48,011 nucleotides of DNA from Bacillota bacterium (GTDB lineage Bacteria; Bacillota_I; Bacilli_A; RFN20; CAG-826), in the NCBI GenBank assembly GCA_030537155.1, contig JAUNOH010000001.1:111574-159584 (forward strand), read 5' to 3'. The notes beneath the pieces were generated by a model. The model was not told where the DNA came from. It searched no databases and worked only from the letters and a program-made list of their open reading frames with translations. Each line of letters starts with the position of its first letter. Positions within the stretch are counted from its first letter, which is position 1. Shown in pieces: positions 25,401-33,208 of the stretch. A program made the translations under genes and the position numbers.

Positions 25401-25608
25401 CTTCCTTGGCTGACTTGAACTTCGGTTCGTACGACCAAAGCGATTCATCGCCGTCCTCGGTCACCACTTTGGAGTGGGTTGTGTCGAAGAGGGTATCCAA
25501 TCCCGCGGGGTAGGACTCAAAGATCATGGCGGCGGAAATTGAGATTCCCAACGCCAGGACCCCGCCGAGGGAGAGGGCCCGCCATAAACCAGGTTTCGGT
25601 TTTGGCAT
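22492..25608 (-). CDS. membrane-anchored, circularly permuted glycoside hydrolase family 3
   Basis: A 1038-aa GH3 enzyme (beta-glucosidase/beta-xylosidase type). The usual C-terminal alpha/beta-sandwich domain comes first (FVLLKNQNSALPL, PYGNSTGSCP region), then a fibronectin-III-like domain (VTVTVTNTGDVAGKDVVQLY), then the TIM barrel (GPAMNLHRHGYNGRGGEYL, KHVAFNDQE), with the nucleophile D922 in GYNVTDFTS. This order is the permuted form known in rumen bacterial beta-glucosidases. An N-terminal TM (about 9-31) and a C-terminal TM (about 1002-1028) put the catalytic body outside with both ends in the membrane. The start is fixed by AAAGGAGG before the ATG at 25608; a longer frame to 25695 has no support. 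Confidence 0.92.
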   Translation of the reverse strand: MPKPKPGLWRALSLGGVLALGISISAAMIFESYPAGLDTLFDTTHSKVVTEDGDESLWSYEPKFKSAKEAYEGYGEFARRLAPETFVLLKNQNSALPLASDEMNVTLMGLRSYAPIYGNSTGSCPDYGTTSEHLIYDAFEDEGFSLNPSMLAAYKAYCDTLSWAPSNPYTGLQNPEYNELKVYDDIPELSLSELSSYKSDYNADYASYKDAAIVVFGRPGGESANYYLGGEDTPSGNVMGLSSEEREILNEAKENFDKVIVLINSVTTMEYHDLVNDEDIDAIMWIGYPGAYGFIGVADILKGSVNPSAKLGDIQINNNAANPAMQSFGNIPWANASDFASDATVNSYLVEAEGIYSGYRYYETRYAEIVKGNENASKASAGTYTASDGSLATVAGTWDYSNEVSYPFGAGLSYTTFTQTLDSVSVRGNKETASVTVTVTNTGDVAGKDVVQLYAQTPYTDYDKQYGVEKSAIQLMGFEKTDSLEPGQSQTITMEVELCNLASYDYQNAETFIVEDGTYYFAIGSDSHDALNNILAAQNYDTGDGMDAAGDESKVHSWTWDDGDTNGVDAVTFSGSVNNVEITNQLSEGGSSMDLNYWMGEDTVTYMSRDDFDGTFPESYAGLSINDAMAAYFDCDVYEIKNDGGGDLIWGSTSTNYKLTDLANAEFDDERWDDLLNQATMSEFMAFSAGAFHAITGMDAVGLNSYDTDDGPGGSDTHFFDDGSYQGTAWSDAEDYAAYGSRVTPAQQNIAYSWNKALAYENGVIILGETSVELGLPIMIGPAMNLHRHGYNGRGGEYLSEDPILSGFIGSNIVQGAESMGCLVNLKHVAFNDQEINRSGIAVFMNEQKAREMELRNFEQVFAKRGQTSISEQAEGQVFDQEILGIMSSYNRIGCVAPSANEGVMVKILREEWGFKGYNVTDFTSVSTIAMPKESLLYGTNCFCGFGASVSYWDADTLQNDSTLAAAIKQDLHYGLWAIANSNAMNGISSNSYTVQLFNSWRILYTVLISVSALWVVGFGATYAVSEIRSHKASKEDK

Positions 25609-25628
25609 ATTTTTCCTCCTTTTGCGCC

Positions 25629-25666
25629 ATAAAAGCGCTTTTATTGATGGAAAAAGCCTATGCCAA
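25629..25666 (-). promoter_or_regulatory. GH3 promoter with LacI/CcpA-like operator over the -10
   Basis: On the minus strand TTGGCA (25661-25666), a 17-bp spacer and TAAAAG (25638-25643) form the promoter. The perfect 16-bp palindrome ATAAAAGCGCTTTTAT (25629-25644) covers the -10. It resembles a cre site (12 of 14 consensus bases), so repression by a LacI-family regulator or CcpA is likely. Confidence 0.65.
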
Positions 25667-25727
25667 AAAGCTGAAAGGGCTTTCAAAATTTGCAAATTGT
25701 GCAGGTTTGGAAGACAAAAGTTGCAAC

Positions 25728-27014
25728 CTACTCCATGAAGAAGATGGCGTCGACCGTGAAGATATTATCCTTCTCCCTCAAGGTGAGGTGCCCGCCGTAT
25801 TTCTGGGCGATGTAATACATGCTCTTGGTCCCGAAGCCGTGGGATTCGGCATCTTTTTTCGAGGTCAGAGGCATCCCCTTTTTGAAGTTCGGGATCACGT
25901 TGGTGTAGTTCTCGATGTGGACGGAGCACATATTGCCGTTTTTCCTCACCTTCATGGCGATGTAACGGGACTGTTTGTCGTTCACTTGCCGGCAAGCCTC
26001 ATAGGCGTTGGTTAAGGCGTTGCCGAAAAAGGAATAGACGTCACCCGGGCTCATGAAGTTTATGGCGTCCGGGTCGACGATGCAGGTGAACTTAATCTGG
26101 TGCTTACGCATGGCCTGGGCTTTCTCGGCCACGACCGCGTCGAAGGCCTTGTTGCCGGTGTTGGTTAGCATGTCGTATTGGGAGATGGCCTCCTCCATTT
26201 CCTTAATCTGCTCAAAGGAGGAGGAATCGTTTTGCCGCAATAGATTCAGCTGATGTTTGAGGTCGTGGGCTTTGATGGAAAGTATCTCGGCGCTTTTCTC
26301 GGAGATGGCCCTCTGCTTCTCCTCGCTGGATAACAGGGTCTCGATCTTCGCCTTCTCGACCTCGGATTCGTTTTGGAAGTTGATGTATAGCTCGACGAAT
26401 AGATAGACCAGGCAAGCCAAGCACTCATATACCCTGGTGAAGACGCTTTCCATCTCAAACAAACGGCAGAGGCTCGGCAAGACGATGATGGCCAAGGCGA
26501 AGACGGCAAGCGAAATCTTCTGCCTGAGCTTTTTCATCGAGAGGTTATCGGCCGAGGCGATACGCCGGGCGAAGACGAAATAAATCCCGGTTAAGGCCAA
26601 GCCGAAGTAGGCGATTCCGGAAAACAGTTGGATGTAGTCGTTATAAGGGTTATCGCTTTGAAACAACGGGGTATTTATCAGGATGATGCTCCAAAGCGAA
26701 AAGCAGGCGTGATTGGCCACCACTCCCATCATCAAGGCGACGAAGAGGGTCCCCGGCGCCTCGCGGAAGGTCAATAGCATCCCGACATAGATCATGAGTC
26801 CGACGATCATCGTCCCCACCGGGAATCCATATACGAATGTGTATGGGAAAAAGTAGCTGAAGACCAGGACGCCGGCGATGCAGAGGATCAGGGGTATCCA
26901 AAAGTATTTACGCTTCTCAAACTTGAAGACGAAGATGAATACCGCGGCCATATAGGCCAGGGAAAAATAAAAAAGATAGTTCAGGTCGAAGGCGGAATTG
27001 TAGTCGTATTCCAT
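25728..27014 (-). CDS. AgrC-like sensor histidine kinase
   Basis: A 428-aa membrane kinase. About six TM segments fill residues 12-210, then a coiled helix, the phospho-acceptor region IKAHDLKHQL (H250), and a GHKL ATPase domain with N-box NALTNAYEAC (332-341) and G-box HGFGTKSMYY (392-401). This is the HPK10/AgrC-VirS class, which usually senses a peptide or small extracellular signal and pairs with a LytTR regulator. It starts 2 bp after the stop of such a regulator. Its ligand cannot be told; no AgrB/AgrD-like pair is present in the window. It ends just before the GH3 promoter. Confidence 0.9.
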   Translation of the reverse strand: MEYDYNSAFDLNYLFYFSLAYMAAVFIFVFKFEKRKYFWIPLILCIAGVLVFSYFFPYTFVYGFPVGTMIVGLMIYVGMLLTFREAPGTLFVALMMGVVANHACFSLWSIILINTPLFQSDNPYNDYIQLFSGIAYFGLALTGIYFVFARRIASADNLSMKKLRQKISLAVFALAIIVLPSLCRLFEMESVFTRVYECLACLVYLFVELYINFQNESEVEKAKIETLLSSEEKQRAISEKSAEILSIKAHDLKHQLNLLRQNDSSSFEQIKEMEEAISQYDMLTNTGNKAFDAVVAEKAQAMRKHQIKFTCIVDPDAINFMSPGDVYSFFGNALTNAYEACRQVNDKQSRYIAMKVRKNGNMCSVHIENYTNVIPNFKKGMPLTSKKDAESHGFGTKSMYYIAQKYGGHLTLREKDNIFTVDAIFFME

Positions 27015-27016
27015 GG

Positions 27017-27727
27017 CTATTTGCCCCCGAGGAAGGTAGCAAAGTCGTCGAGGAAATCCTTTTTCTTCGAACGCGATAAAGGCAGGAGGATGTCGCCTAC
27101 TTTTACTTCGCTATTCCGCACCTCATTCACGTGGCGGAGATTGACGATGAAGGAGCCGGAGATCCGGGAGAATCCATAAGGCGAGAGATTGCCCTCGGCA
27201 TCCCGCAAAGAGGTGTGGTCGCGATACTCGCCATTCGCGGTGTGATAGATGACGGAATGGCCATCGCTTTCGACGTAGGTCACCTCCGATAATCTCAACA
27301 CCTCAGTCCCCTTCTTCCCGGCGACGATGATGGTTTTGCTATCTGGGTTGGCGCTCACTAAACGGAGGGCTTTTTCCAGCTTTACCTTAAAGGGGAAATA
27401 GTCAATCGGCTTCACCACGAAATCAAGGGCGTCGACCTCATATCCCCTGATGGCGAATTGGGCCATGTTGGTAATAAAGATCAGGGCCGCCAAACCGTCG
27501 ATTTTCCTAAACTCAGCCGCGCAGCTAAGACCGTCCATGCCCGGCATCTCGATATCCATGAAGACGATGTCGAACCTCTCCTCGGAAACGGTTTTGAGAA
27601 ATGACTCCGCGTCCTGAAAATGCGTCGGTTTCAGTTCGACTTTCTTCTCGCCTTCGAATTGCGACAAAAAGGAAATCAGGCGTCCGGCGTCATTTAAATC
27701 GTCTTCTACTATGGCGACACGTATCAT
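27017..27727 (-). CDS. LytTR-family response regulator (AgrA-like)
   Basis: A 236-aa regulator. The receiver domain has the acidic residues E8-D9-D10 and phospho-acceptor D58 in IVFMDIEMPGMDG; the conserved Lys is in FVVKPIDYF. The C-terminal LytTR DNA-binding domain covers about 135-236 (VTYVESDGHSVIYHT, FSRISGSFIVNLRHV). It is co-transcribed with the kinase at 25728. I chose the ATG at 27727; an in-frame TTG at 27736 is less likely. Likely targets are the flanking GH3 and GH2 genes, but no LytTR repeat was identified with confidence. Confidence 0.92.
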   Translation of the reverse strand: MIRVAIVEDDLNDAGRLISFLSQFEGEKKVELKPTHFQDAESFLKTVSEERFDIVFMDIEMPGMDGLSCAAEFRKIDGLAALIFITNMAQFAIRGYEVDALDFVVKPIDYFPFKVKLEKALRLVSANPDSKTIIVAGKKGTEVLRLSEVTYVESDGHSVIYHTANGEYRDHTSLRDAEGNLSPYGFSRISGSFIVNLRHVNEVRNSEVKVGDILLPLSRSKKKDFLDDFATFLGGK

Positions 27728-27785
27728 CAACACCAATATTTAAGCACATTATCGAAGCAAATCATCAACCTTCCTTCCAAAGGAA

Positions 27786-27811
27786 AAGGCCACCGGTTTC
27801 CCGATGGCCTT
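27786..27811 (-). terminator. terminator of the second GH3 gene
   Basis: The minus strand reads AAGGCCATCGG-GAAA-CCGGTGGCCTT followed by TTCCTTT. The 11-bp stem has one T-G pair and a GAAA loop. Confidence 0.9.
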
Positions 27812-27844
27812 CCTGAAAAGGAGTTACCCGCGTTCTAACTTAGA

Positions 27845-30800
27845 TTAGGCGGACGTGGTTTCGTCCTCTTTTTTGTGGCGGACGCAGCGGATCACGACCC
27901 AGGTCGTTCCACCGACGATGAAGGCGCCTAAGGCGACATCGACCAAGATGAGCCAAATCCTCCACGGAGACATCGTGTAGGAGATGATGGTTCCGGGGGC
28001 GACGCCCTGCATGGCGAGGGAGTTCGTGACCGAGTAGATCATGTTCTTCAAAGCCTTGCGGATGGCGATCCTAGCAGTGGCCGAGGAGGTGTCGGTGAAG
28101 GGATTGGATCCCCAAGCGGACCAGGTAAGCTGCATATCGGTACCAGCCCTCATACCCTGATCGGCGGACATGTACTGATAGAGGTTGAAGTCGGAGATGC
28201 CGACGCCCTGGAAGCCCCACTCATCGCGGAGGACGGTGGTCATGAGTTCGTAGCTTCCGCCGGCCCAGACGGTGCCGATCCTGTTGAAGGAGGACATGAC
28301 GCCGGTGGCGGCTTTCATGGTGCGGGTCGCGATGGTGCCCTCACTATCAGAGATGTACTTCTCGGTGGTGGTGGCTTCCTTGACGACGATCTCGAAGGGT
28401 TTCAGATAGATTTCGCGCACAGCCTGTTCGTTGGCCCAAGTGCAGAGACCGGCGGTCCTCCAGGTCTCCTGATCATTGAGGGCGAAGTGCTTGATGTAGG
28501 CCTTGAGGCCATAGTCGCCGGCGCCGGAGACGACGTTGGCGGCGATCTTGCCGGCTAAGAGTCCGTCTTCGGAATAGTATTCGAAGTTACGGCCGGCGAA
28601 GGGTGAACGGTGAGTGTTCATGGCCGGGCCATACCAACCGGCGAAGGGAGTCGACATGCAGAGGGCTTCCTGGCCGATGGATTGTCCCATCTCCTTGGCC
28701 AATTCGACGTTGAAGGTGGCGGCGAGCAAGGGCTCGGACATGTAGGCGCAGACGTTCTCGTAGGTTCCCATCAAAGAGGAGAATCCCTGCGGGCCGTCAT
28801 GGTCTTCGCAAGCCGGGAGGCCGAGGCTCTCGATGGCCGGGGTGTTGTAGGCGTTGTTGTAGAGGTAGGTAGTGGCGGCGTTGTAGTCGGCCTCGGTGAG
28901 CTGATCCATCAGCTGATTCCAGGCTTCGTCGTTGTAGTCGACGCCACGGAGGTCGATGGCCTGCAAGCCATAGGTGGCACCCATGGTCGGCATGACATCG
29001 GATTCGTTGTTGACGACTGTATAGTTATCGCCGAGCAGGTCGTTGACGGTGGTGCTGCCAACAACGAGGTTCTCAGCTTTGGTTTCGGCCTCGACAGCAG
29101 CGGTCGGGAAGGTCCCGGAGAAATTGCTGCGGGTCAGGTTGGTGGCATGGCCGCCGGTGAAGTAGGCGGACATGAAGTCGAACTGGTTGGTGACGGCGAC
29201 TTCATCGCTCGGGCGCTTGTTGTTCTCGCCATAAACGATGGTGCTGCCGACGGTGAAGTCGACTTCGTCGAGGACGTCGTGGGAGTTATCCCTCAACGAG
29301 ACGGTGTAGTCGCCAGCCTCGAGCACGTAGGCCTTATTGGTTATGTAGTCATAGGAGGCCATATCCTCAAAGTCGATGGTGAGGGTGACTTCCTCGGAGG
29401 CACCGGCATTTAAGGTAGCGGTCTTAGCGAAGGCTCCCAAGACGGCGGCGGGTTTTTCGATACCGGCGGTGACGTAGGGGGCGCTGTAGTAAAGCTGGAC
29501 GACTTCCTTGCCGGCTTTGCTACCGGTGTTGGTGACTTTAACAGTAACGGTGACGGAGTTGTTGCCGACGTTGCTGCTGGTGATCTCCTTAGAGAAGGTG
29601 GTGTAGCTCAACCCATGGCCGAACGGATAGGCCACCGCGGCATCATAGGCCGCTTCGTTGGCGAGCACGCCCTCCTCAAAGGCGGTTTCATAGTATTTAT
29701 AGCCGACGTAGACGCCCTCTTCATAATCGACGAAGTGAGCGAGGTTGGTTCCACCGTTGCCTGTCCAAATGGAGCTGGTGTAGGTGCCTTCGTATTCGTT
29801 TTCACCGTTGATGGCGAAGTTCTGGAAGGTCGGGTCGGCGGTGAAGTCGGCGGCATAGATGTCGGGGAGACGGCCGCTGGGGTTGACGGTGCCGGCAAGG
29901 ATCTTACCTAAGGAATTGAAGCCGGTGGAGCCGGGGGAGCCAGCCCAAACGATGGCGTCGACGCCCTCGTCGTCCCTTAATTCGGCGATTTCGATCGGGG
30001 TGGAGGCGTTGAGAACGACGGTGACAGTGGCCGCATTGGCCTTGGCATACTCGATCATCCCCTTCTCTTCGGCGGAGAGTTCGAGCTCGTGCTGCCCTTC
30101 AACATAGTTGTCGTATTCGGCTTTGGCGTTGGCGTTGCTATCAAGCAAAGTCTTGGAAGCCGTGGTCTCCGAATCGCGGAGGAGGTTGGTGGAAAGATCC
30201 AAACCCTCACCGCCGCAGCGGGAGATGAAGACGACCGCGTTTTCGCCAGAAACCTGAGTGGTGCCGAAGGTATAGGCACTGGTCGGGATCTCACCGATGA
30301 AGAAGGTTGACCCATCGTAGTTGTCCATCACGATGGCCTGGCGAGGATAGTTGCTGTAATTGTTGGCAAAGAAGGTATTCACGGTCGAATCGACGGTGAA
30401 TCCGGCGGATGTGAGACCCGAAATCGGGGTAGCGCACCTTGAGGTGTCGACGTTTCCGGATCCGGAACCGCCATAGACGGGGTCGACCGAGCCACGGCCC
30501 ATCAGGGCGACGGTGGTCGAGGTGCTCAGCGGGAGGGCGCCGTTGTTCTTAAGCAGAACCATGCCCTCGTCGGTGATCTTCTCGACGGTGTCTTCGGCAG
30601 CCGCCAAAGCCTGAGCGCTACCAGCAGCCGAACCAGTGCTACCGGCAGTTCCCGAGGAATACTTCTGCTCATAATAAGCCGTGTCCCAGGTTTCGGTGCC
30701 TTCGGCCAGCGTCTTGACGACCTGACCCTTGCCGACATACGTGTCGAGGATGGTGGAGGTGAAGCTGACCGCGACCTCGATACCGATGATCAGGACGGCA

Positions 30801-30868
30801 GCTAGGCCGAGGAATGGTGCCCACCAGGCAATGAATTTGCCGTTGGACATCTTCTTTTTCTTTGACAT
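27845..30868 (-). CDS. membrane-anchored, circularly permuted glycoside hydrolase family 3 (second copy)
   Basis: A 1007-aa GH3 enzyme with the same plan as the gene at 22492: N-terminal TM (about 15-38), sandwich domain (GMVLLKNNGALPL), fibronectin-III-like domain (VTVKVTNTGSKAGKEVVQLY), TIM barrel (GPAMNTHRSPFAGRNFEYY, KHFALNDQETW) with nucleophile D893 in GISDFNLYQ, and a C-terminal TM (about 968-995) followed by a charged tail. Both ends should be in the membrane and the catalytic body outside. The Ser/Gly/Ala-rich stretch at 70-87 looks like a flexible spacer. AAAGGAG lies before the ATG. It differs enough from the first copy to suggest a different sugar linkage. A cre site lies upstream. 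Confidence 0.93.
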   Translation of the reverse strand: MSKKKKMSNGKFIAWWAPFLGLAAVLIIGIEVAVSFTSTILDTYVGKGQVVKTLAEGTETWDTAYYEQKYSSGTAGSTGSAAGSAQALAAAEDTVEKITDEGMVLLKNNGALPLSTSTTVALMGRGSVDPVYGGSGSGNVDTSRCATPISGLTSAGFTVDSTVNTFFANNYSNYPRQAIVMDNYDGSTFFIGEIPTSAYTFGTTQVSGENAVVFISRCGGEGLDLSTNLLRDSETTASKTLLDSNANAKAEYDNYVEGQHELELSAEEKGMIEYAKANAATVTVVLNASTPIEIAELRDDEGVDAIVWAGSPGSTGFNSLGKILAGTVNPSGRLPDIYAADFTADPTFQNFAINGENEYEGTYTSSIWTGNGGTNLAHFVDYEEGVYVGYKYYETAFEEGVLANEAAYDAAVAYPFGHGLSYTTFSKEITSSNVGNNSVTVTVKVTNTGSKAGKEVVQLYYSAPYVTAGIEKPAAVLGAFAKTATLNAGASEEVTLTIDFEDMASYDYITNKAYVLEAGDYTVSLRDNSHDVLDEVDFTVGSTIVYGENNKRPSDEVAVTNQFDFMSAYFTGGHATNLTRSNFSGTFPTAAVEAETKAENLVVGSTTVNDLLGDNYTVVNNESDVMPTMGATYGLQAIDLRGVDYNDEAWNQLMDQLTEADYNAATTYLYNNAYNTPAIESLGLPACEDHDGPQGFSSLMGTYENVCAYMSEPLLAATFNVELAKEMGQSIGQEALCMSTPFAGWYGPAMNTHRSPFAGRNFEYYSEDGLLAGKIAANVVSGAGDYGLKAYIKHFALNDQETWRTAGLCTWANEQAVREIYLKPFEIVVKEATTTEKYISDSEGTIATRTMKAATGVMSSFNRIGTVWAGGSYELMTTVLRDEWGFQGVGISDFNLYQYMSADQGMRAGTDMQLTWSAWGSNPFTDTSSATARIAIRKALKNMIYSVTNSLAMQGVAPGTIISYTMSPWRIWLILVDVALGAFIVGGTTWVVIRCVRHKKEDETTSA

Positions 30869-30946
30869 TTTCTTGCTCCTTTCAGCATTTTTGGGGCAGG
30901 GCTAACTAAAGGGGGATTAGCCACCGCCTTTTAGCGGGCGTCAAAA

Positions 30947-30975
30947 GTTGTAACCGCTTACAGCAAATGTAGCAA
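30947..30975 (-). promoter_or_regulatory. GH3 promoter with consensus cre site
   Basis: TGTAACCGCTTACA (30949-30962) matches the catabolite-responsive element consensus TGWAANCGNTNWCA at every position and is an exact 5-bp-arm dyad. It overlaps a plausible -10 TACAAC (30947-30952), whose -35 TTGCTA lies at 30970-30975 after a 17-bp spacer. This predicts carbon catabolite repression. Confidence 0.7.
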
Positions 30976-31015
30976 ATCACCCCCTGATTGAAAAAGGCAA
31001 TTTGCGCCAAACGAC

Positions 31016-31046
31016 AAAAAAGCGGAGCGAACTGAAGCGCCCCGCC
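31016..31046 (-). terminator. terminator of the LytTR regulator gene
   Basis: The minus strand reads GCGGGGCG-CTTCAGTT-CGCTCCGC followed by TTTTTT. The stem has one mismatch. Confidence 0.8.
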
Positions 31047-31054
31047 TATATGCA

Positions 31055-31846
31055 TTATTTGTTGAGGAATTCGGACATTTTGGCCGGATCGCCATCTCCC
31101 CTACCAGTCTTGGGCATCCGGGTGCTGGCGTAATCCTTATAGGCCTCAAGAACCTTTTTCTTCTCGCTCCTGGATATGGGGATTGAATGCTTGAGTATCT
31201 TCAGGTCATTCCCATCGATCTGGGTCACATAATGGAGATTAACCAGGGTTCCTTTATTACATTTGATGAAGTCAGGACTCTTAGCGGATAAATCGTTCTC
31301 GACGTCGCTGAGCTTCCCGCGGCCGACGATGTTAGCCCGGGCGGTGTGGAACACGAGGTTATGGTTGTCCTTCTCGATGTAGAGGATATCGTCCAACACG
31401 AGTTCATGATATTTGGCCCCGGCTTTGAAGGCGTAGGTGGCCGCGTTTTTGCTATGGAGGAAGGAGAGGAATTTCATCATGGCTTTGGCCGCCTTGACGA
31501 AAGCCTCATAGGAGAAGGGATAAATCAGAAAATCATACGGGTGGTGCTCAAAGATTTTCTGGGGCTGTCCATAGCCTTTTTGCGAGACGAAGAATATCGG
31601 GAGCAGCGGGTCGGATTCGCGTTCCATCTTCGCCACCTCATATCCGTTGAATGAGGGGTCGTCGATTTCGATGACGCACATCAAAGGCGAATAGGCCCTC
31701 TTGTGGATGAGGCTAACATCGGCTTGATTGCCGCCATAACGGGCGAGGTTGAAATAGACGCCTTCGTTCTCGGCATAAAAGCGCTCTAAATACGATTGGA
31801 TAAGGTCACCGACTTTCGCGGTGGCGATTATTTCAATTTTTACCAT
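31055..31846 (-). CDS. LytTR-type regulator with degenerate receiver-like domain
   Basis: A 263-aa protein. The C-terminal half (about 150-245) is a LytTR DNA-binding domain (ILYIEKDNHNLVFHT, FIKCNKGTLVNLHYVTQIDG). The N-terminal half aligns with a receiver fold, but the acidic pair is replaced by A8-T9-A10 and the phospho-Asp position is E60 (MCVIEIDDPSFNG). It may therefore be locked in an active-like state or be controlled without phosphorylation (inference). No kinase gene is adjacent. The ATG at 31846 lies 6 nt from TTTAAT; a longer TTG frame is rejected. A terminator separates it from the GH3 gene, so it is a single-gene unit next to the carbohydrate locus. Confidence 0.85.
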   Translation of the reverse strand: MVKIEIIATAKVGDLIQSYLERFYAENEGVYFNLARYGGNQADVSLIHKRAYSPLMCVIEIDDPSFNGYEVAKMERESDPLLPIFFVSQKGYGQPQKIFEHHPYDFLIYPFSYEAFVKAAKAMMKFLSFLHSKNAATYAFKAGAKYHELVLDDILYIEKDNHNLVFHTARANIVGRGKLSDVENDLSAKSPDFIKCNKGTLVNLHYVTQIDGNDLKILKHSIPISRSEKKKVLEAYKDYASTRMPKTGRGDGDPAKMSEFLNK

Positions 31847-31852
31847 GAATGA

Positions 31853-31858
31853 ATTAAA
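31853..31858 (-). promoter_or_regulatory. -10 box of the LytTR regulator gene
   Basis: The minus strand reads TTTAAT 6 nt before the ATG; TATATT 4 bases farther (31857-31862) is an alternative. There is no Shine-Dalgarno. Confidence 0.35.
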
Positions 31859-31885
31859 TATATGGCAAAAGTTAAACAATGCAAG

Positions 31886-31914
31886 AAAAAGCCGGCCCTT
31901 TTGAGCCGGTTTTT
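31886..31914. terminator. terminator of rmuC
   Basis: AAAAGCCGG pairs with CCGGTTTTT (one G-U) around CCCTTTTGAG. On the minus strand it ends in TTTTTCTTG, 20 bp past the rmuC stop. Confidence 0.85.
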
Positions 31915-31933
31915 CGGTAATTTACGATTTTAT

Positions 31934-33208
31934 CTATTCGCCGGAAAATTCGACGGGGAGGGGTTCCTCATCGCTATCTATCACGGCTACATCGCTCTTT
32001 TTGATTTTGGCAAACTTATTGCCAAGCTTGGTGACGGTCTTATCAAACTGCTCGGTTGAGGAGGTAAGGCTATTGATGTCTTTCTGCAATTTTTCCCAGC
32101 GCGGTTTAAAGCGGTCAAAGTCGGCGGAAAGCGAGGTGATGGCGGCATCGATCTTCTGGAGGTTCTCGCTTTTGGCCGAATCTATCTGCATCAAACGGAA
32201 GGAATATAGAAGCGGCTGAAGGATGGTTGGCGAGGCCATGACGACGTTTTTCTGGCGGGCGCTTTCCACCAATTCCGGGAACTCGGTTTGGATGTAGGCG
32301 AAGATGCCATCGCTCGGCACGAACATAATGGCGGTGTTCACCGTCTTCCCGGCGACGATATATTTGCTGGTTTCGTCCACCCTTTTCCTAAGGGCCTGGC
32401 GGAAGGTCGATTTGCAGTTTCTCTCCTCCTCTTCGCTGAGGGTGGCACCCTTCTCAAATAGCTGCTCATAGCCGACGAGGCTGAACTTCGAATCGATGGG
32501 GACGATCCTTTGCCTCTTTTCGCCGTCGAGGAAAATGACCGCGTCGGGCTTGAGGGAAGGCTCATCTCCCCTACCCTTCACCAGGGTATATTGGAGGTCA
32601 TAGAGGACGCCTTTGCTCTCCCCGAACATGGCCTGCAATAAAAGCTCGAGCTGCCATTCGCCATAACGTCCCCTCTGCTGGTTGTTGCTTAGGATGCCGG
32701 TGAGCGAGGAGATCTCATTTTGCAGGCTCCCGAGGTGCTCCTGGGCGGCCTGGAGGATCCCGAGTTCCTTCTGGAGGCTGGCCATCGACTCCGAAGTGGT
32801 TTTAAAGCCCTCGCTCAAGGAGGCATCTACCTTTTTGTTGATGGCCTCAAGGTTGGCGTCAACCTTTTGGTTCAACGCCTTTATGCCCTCATCCAGCCTC
32901 TGGTTGATGCTGGTCTGGAAATTGTTGAGCCTGGCCATATCAGCCTCGGATTGTTCTCTCGCCGCCTTGTTGAAGGCCTCGGCCTGGAGGTTGGCGCTGT
33001 CTTTAAGGGAGGCGGAGATGGAGAGTGGGACCGTCTTCTCGAGGCTATCGATGTTGCTTTTAAGCTCGGCCTTAATGGAGATTATCTCCTTCTCGAGGTC
33101 GCCCCCGTCCTTATTGCCTTTTCGTAAACTCACCACCAGTGAAATGACCGCGCATAATAGGCTCAAACAAGCAACGGCCAAGATGACGCATAGCATGACA
33201 GTGTCCAT
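31934..33208 (-). CDS. rmuC: RmuC family DNA recombination protein
   Basis: A 424-aa protein. One N-terminal TM (about 5-27) anchors it, a long coiled coil covers about 40-170, and the RmuC nuclease-like domain follows (GRYGEWQLELLLQAMFG, LKPDAVIFLDG, IPIDSKFSL-like block at about 250-258). RmuC limits DNA rearrangements at inverted repeats; the restriction-endonuclease-like fold is inferred from the D-x-K pattern in IVPIDSKFS. The start has AAGGAG at good spacing. It is divergent from the Y-family polymerase gene, so two DNA-repair genes share an upstream region. Confidence 0.93.
   Translation of the reverse strand: MDTVMLCVILAVACLSLLCAVISLVVSLRKGNKDGGDLEKEIISIKAELKSNIDSLEKTVPLSISASLKDSANLQAEAFNKAAREQSEADMARLNNFQTSINQRLDEGIKALNQKVDANLEAINKKVDASLSEGFKTTSESMASLQKELGILQAAQEHLGSLQNEISSLTGILSNNQQRGRYGEWQLELLLQAMFGESKGVLYDLQYTLVKGRGDEPSLKPDAVIFLDGEKRQRIVPIDSKFSLVGYEQLFEKGATLSEEEERNCKSTFRQALRKRVDETSKYIVAGKTVNTAIMFVPSDGIFAYIQTEFPELVESARQKNVVMASPTILQPLLYSFRLMQIDSAKSENLQKIDAAITSLSADFDRFKPRWEKLQKDINSLTSSTEQFDKTVTKLGNKFAKIKKSDVAVIDSDEEPLPVEFSGE

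Noticed and set aside
28610-29413. A 267-aa frame on the plus strand inside the GH3 gene
   Set aside because: It is antisense to a strong GH3 domain, has Gly/Val-rich shadow composition and no ribosome binding site.
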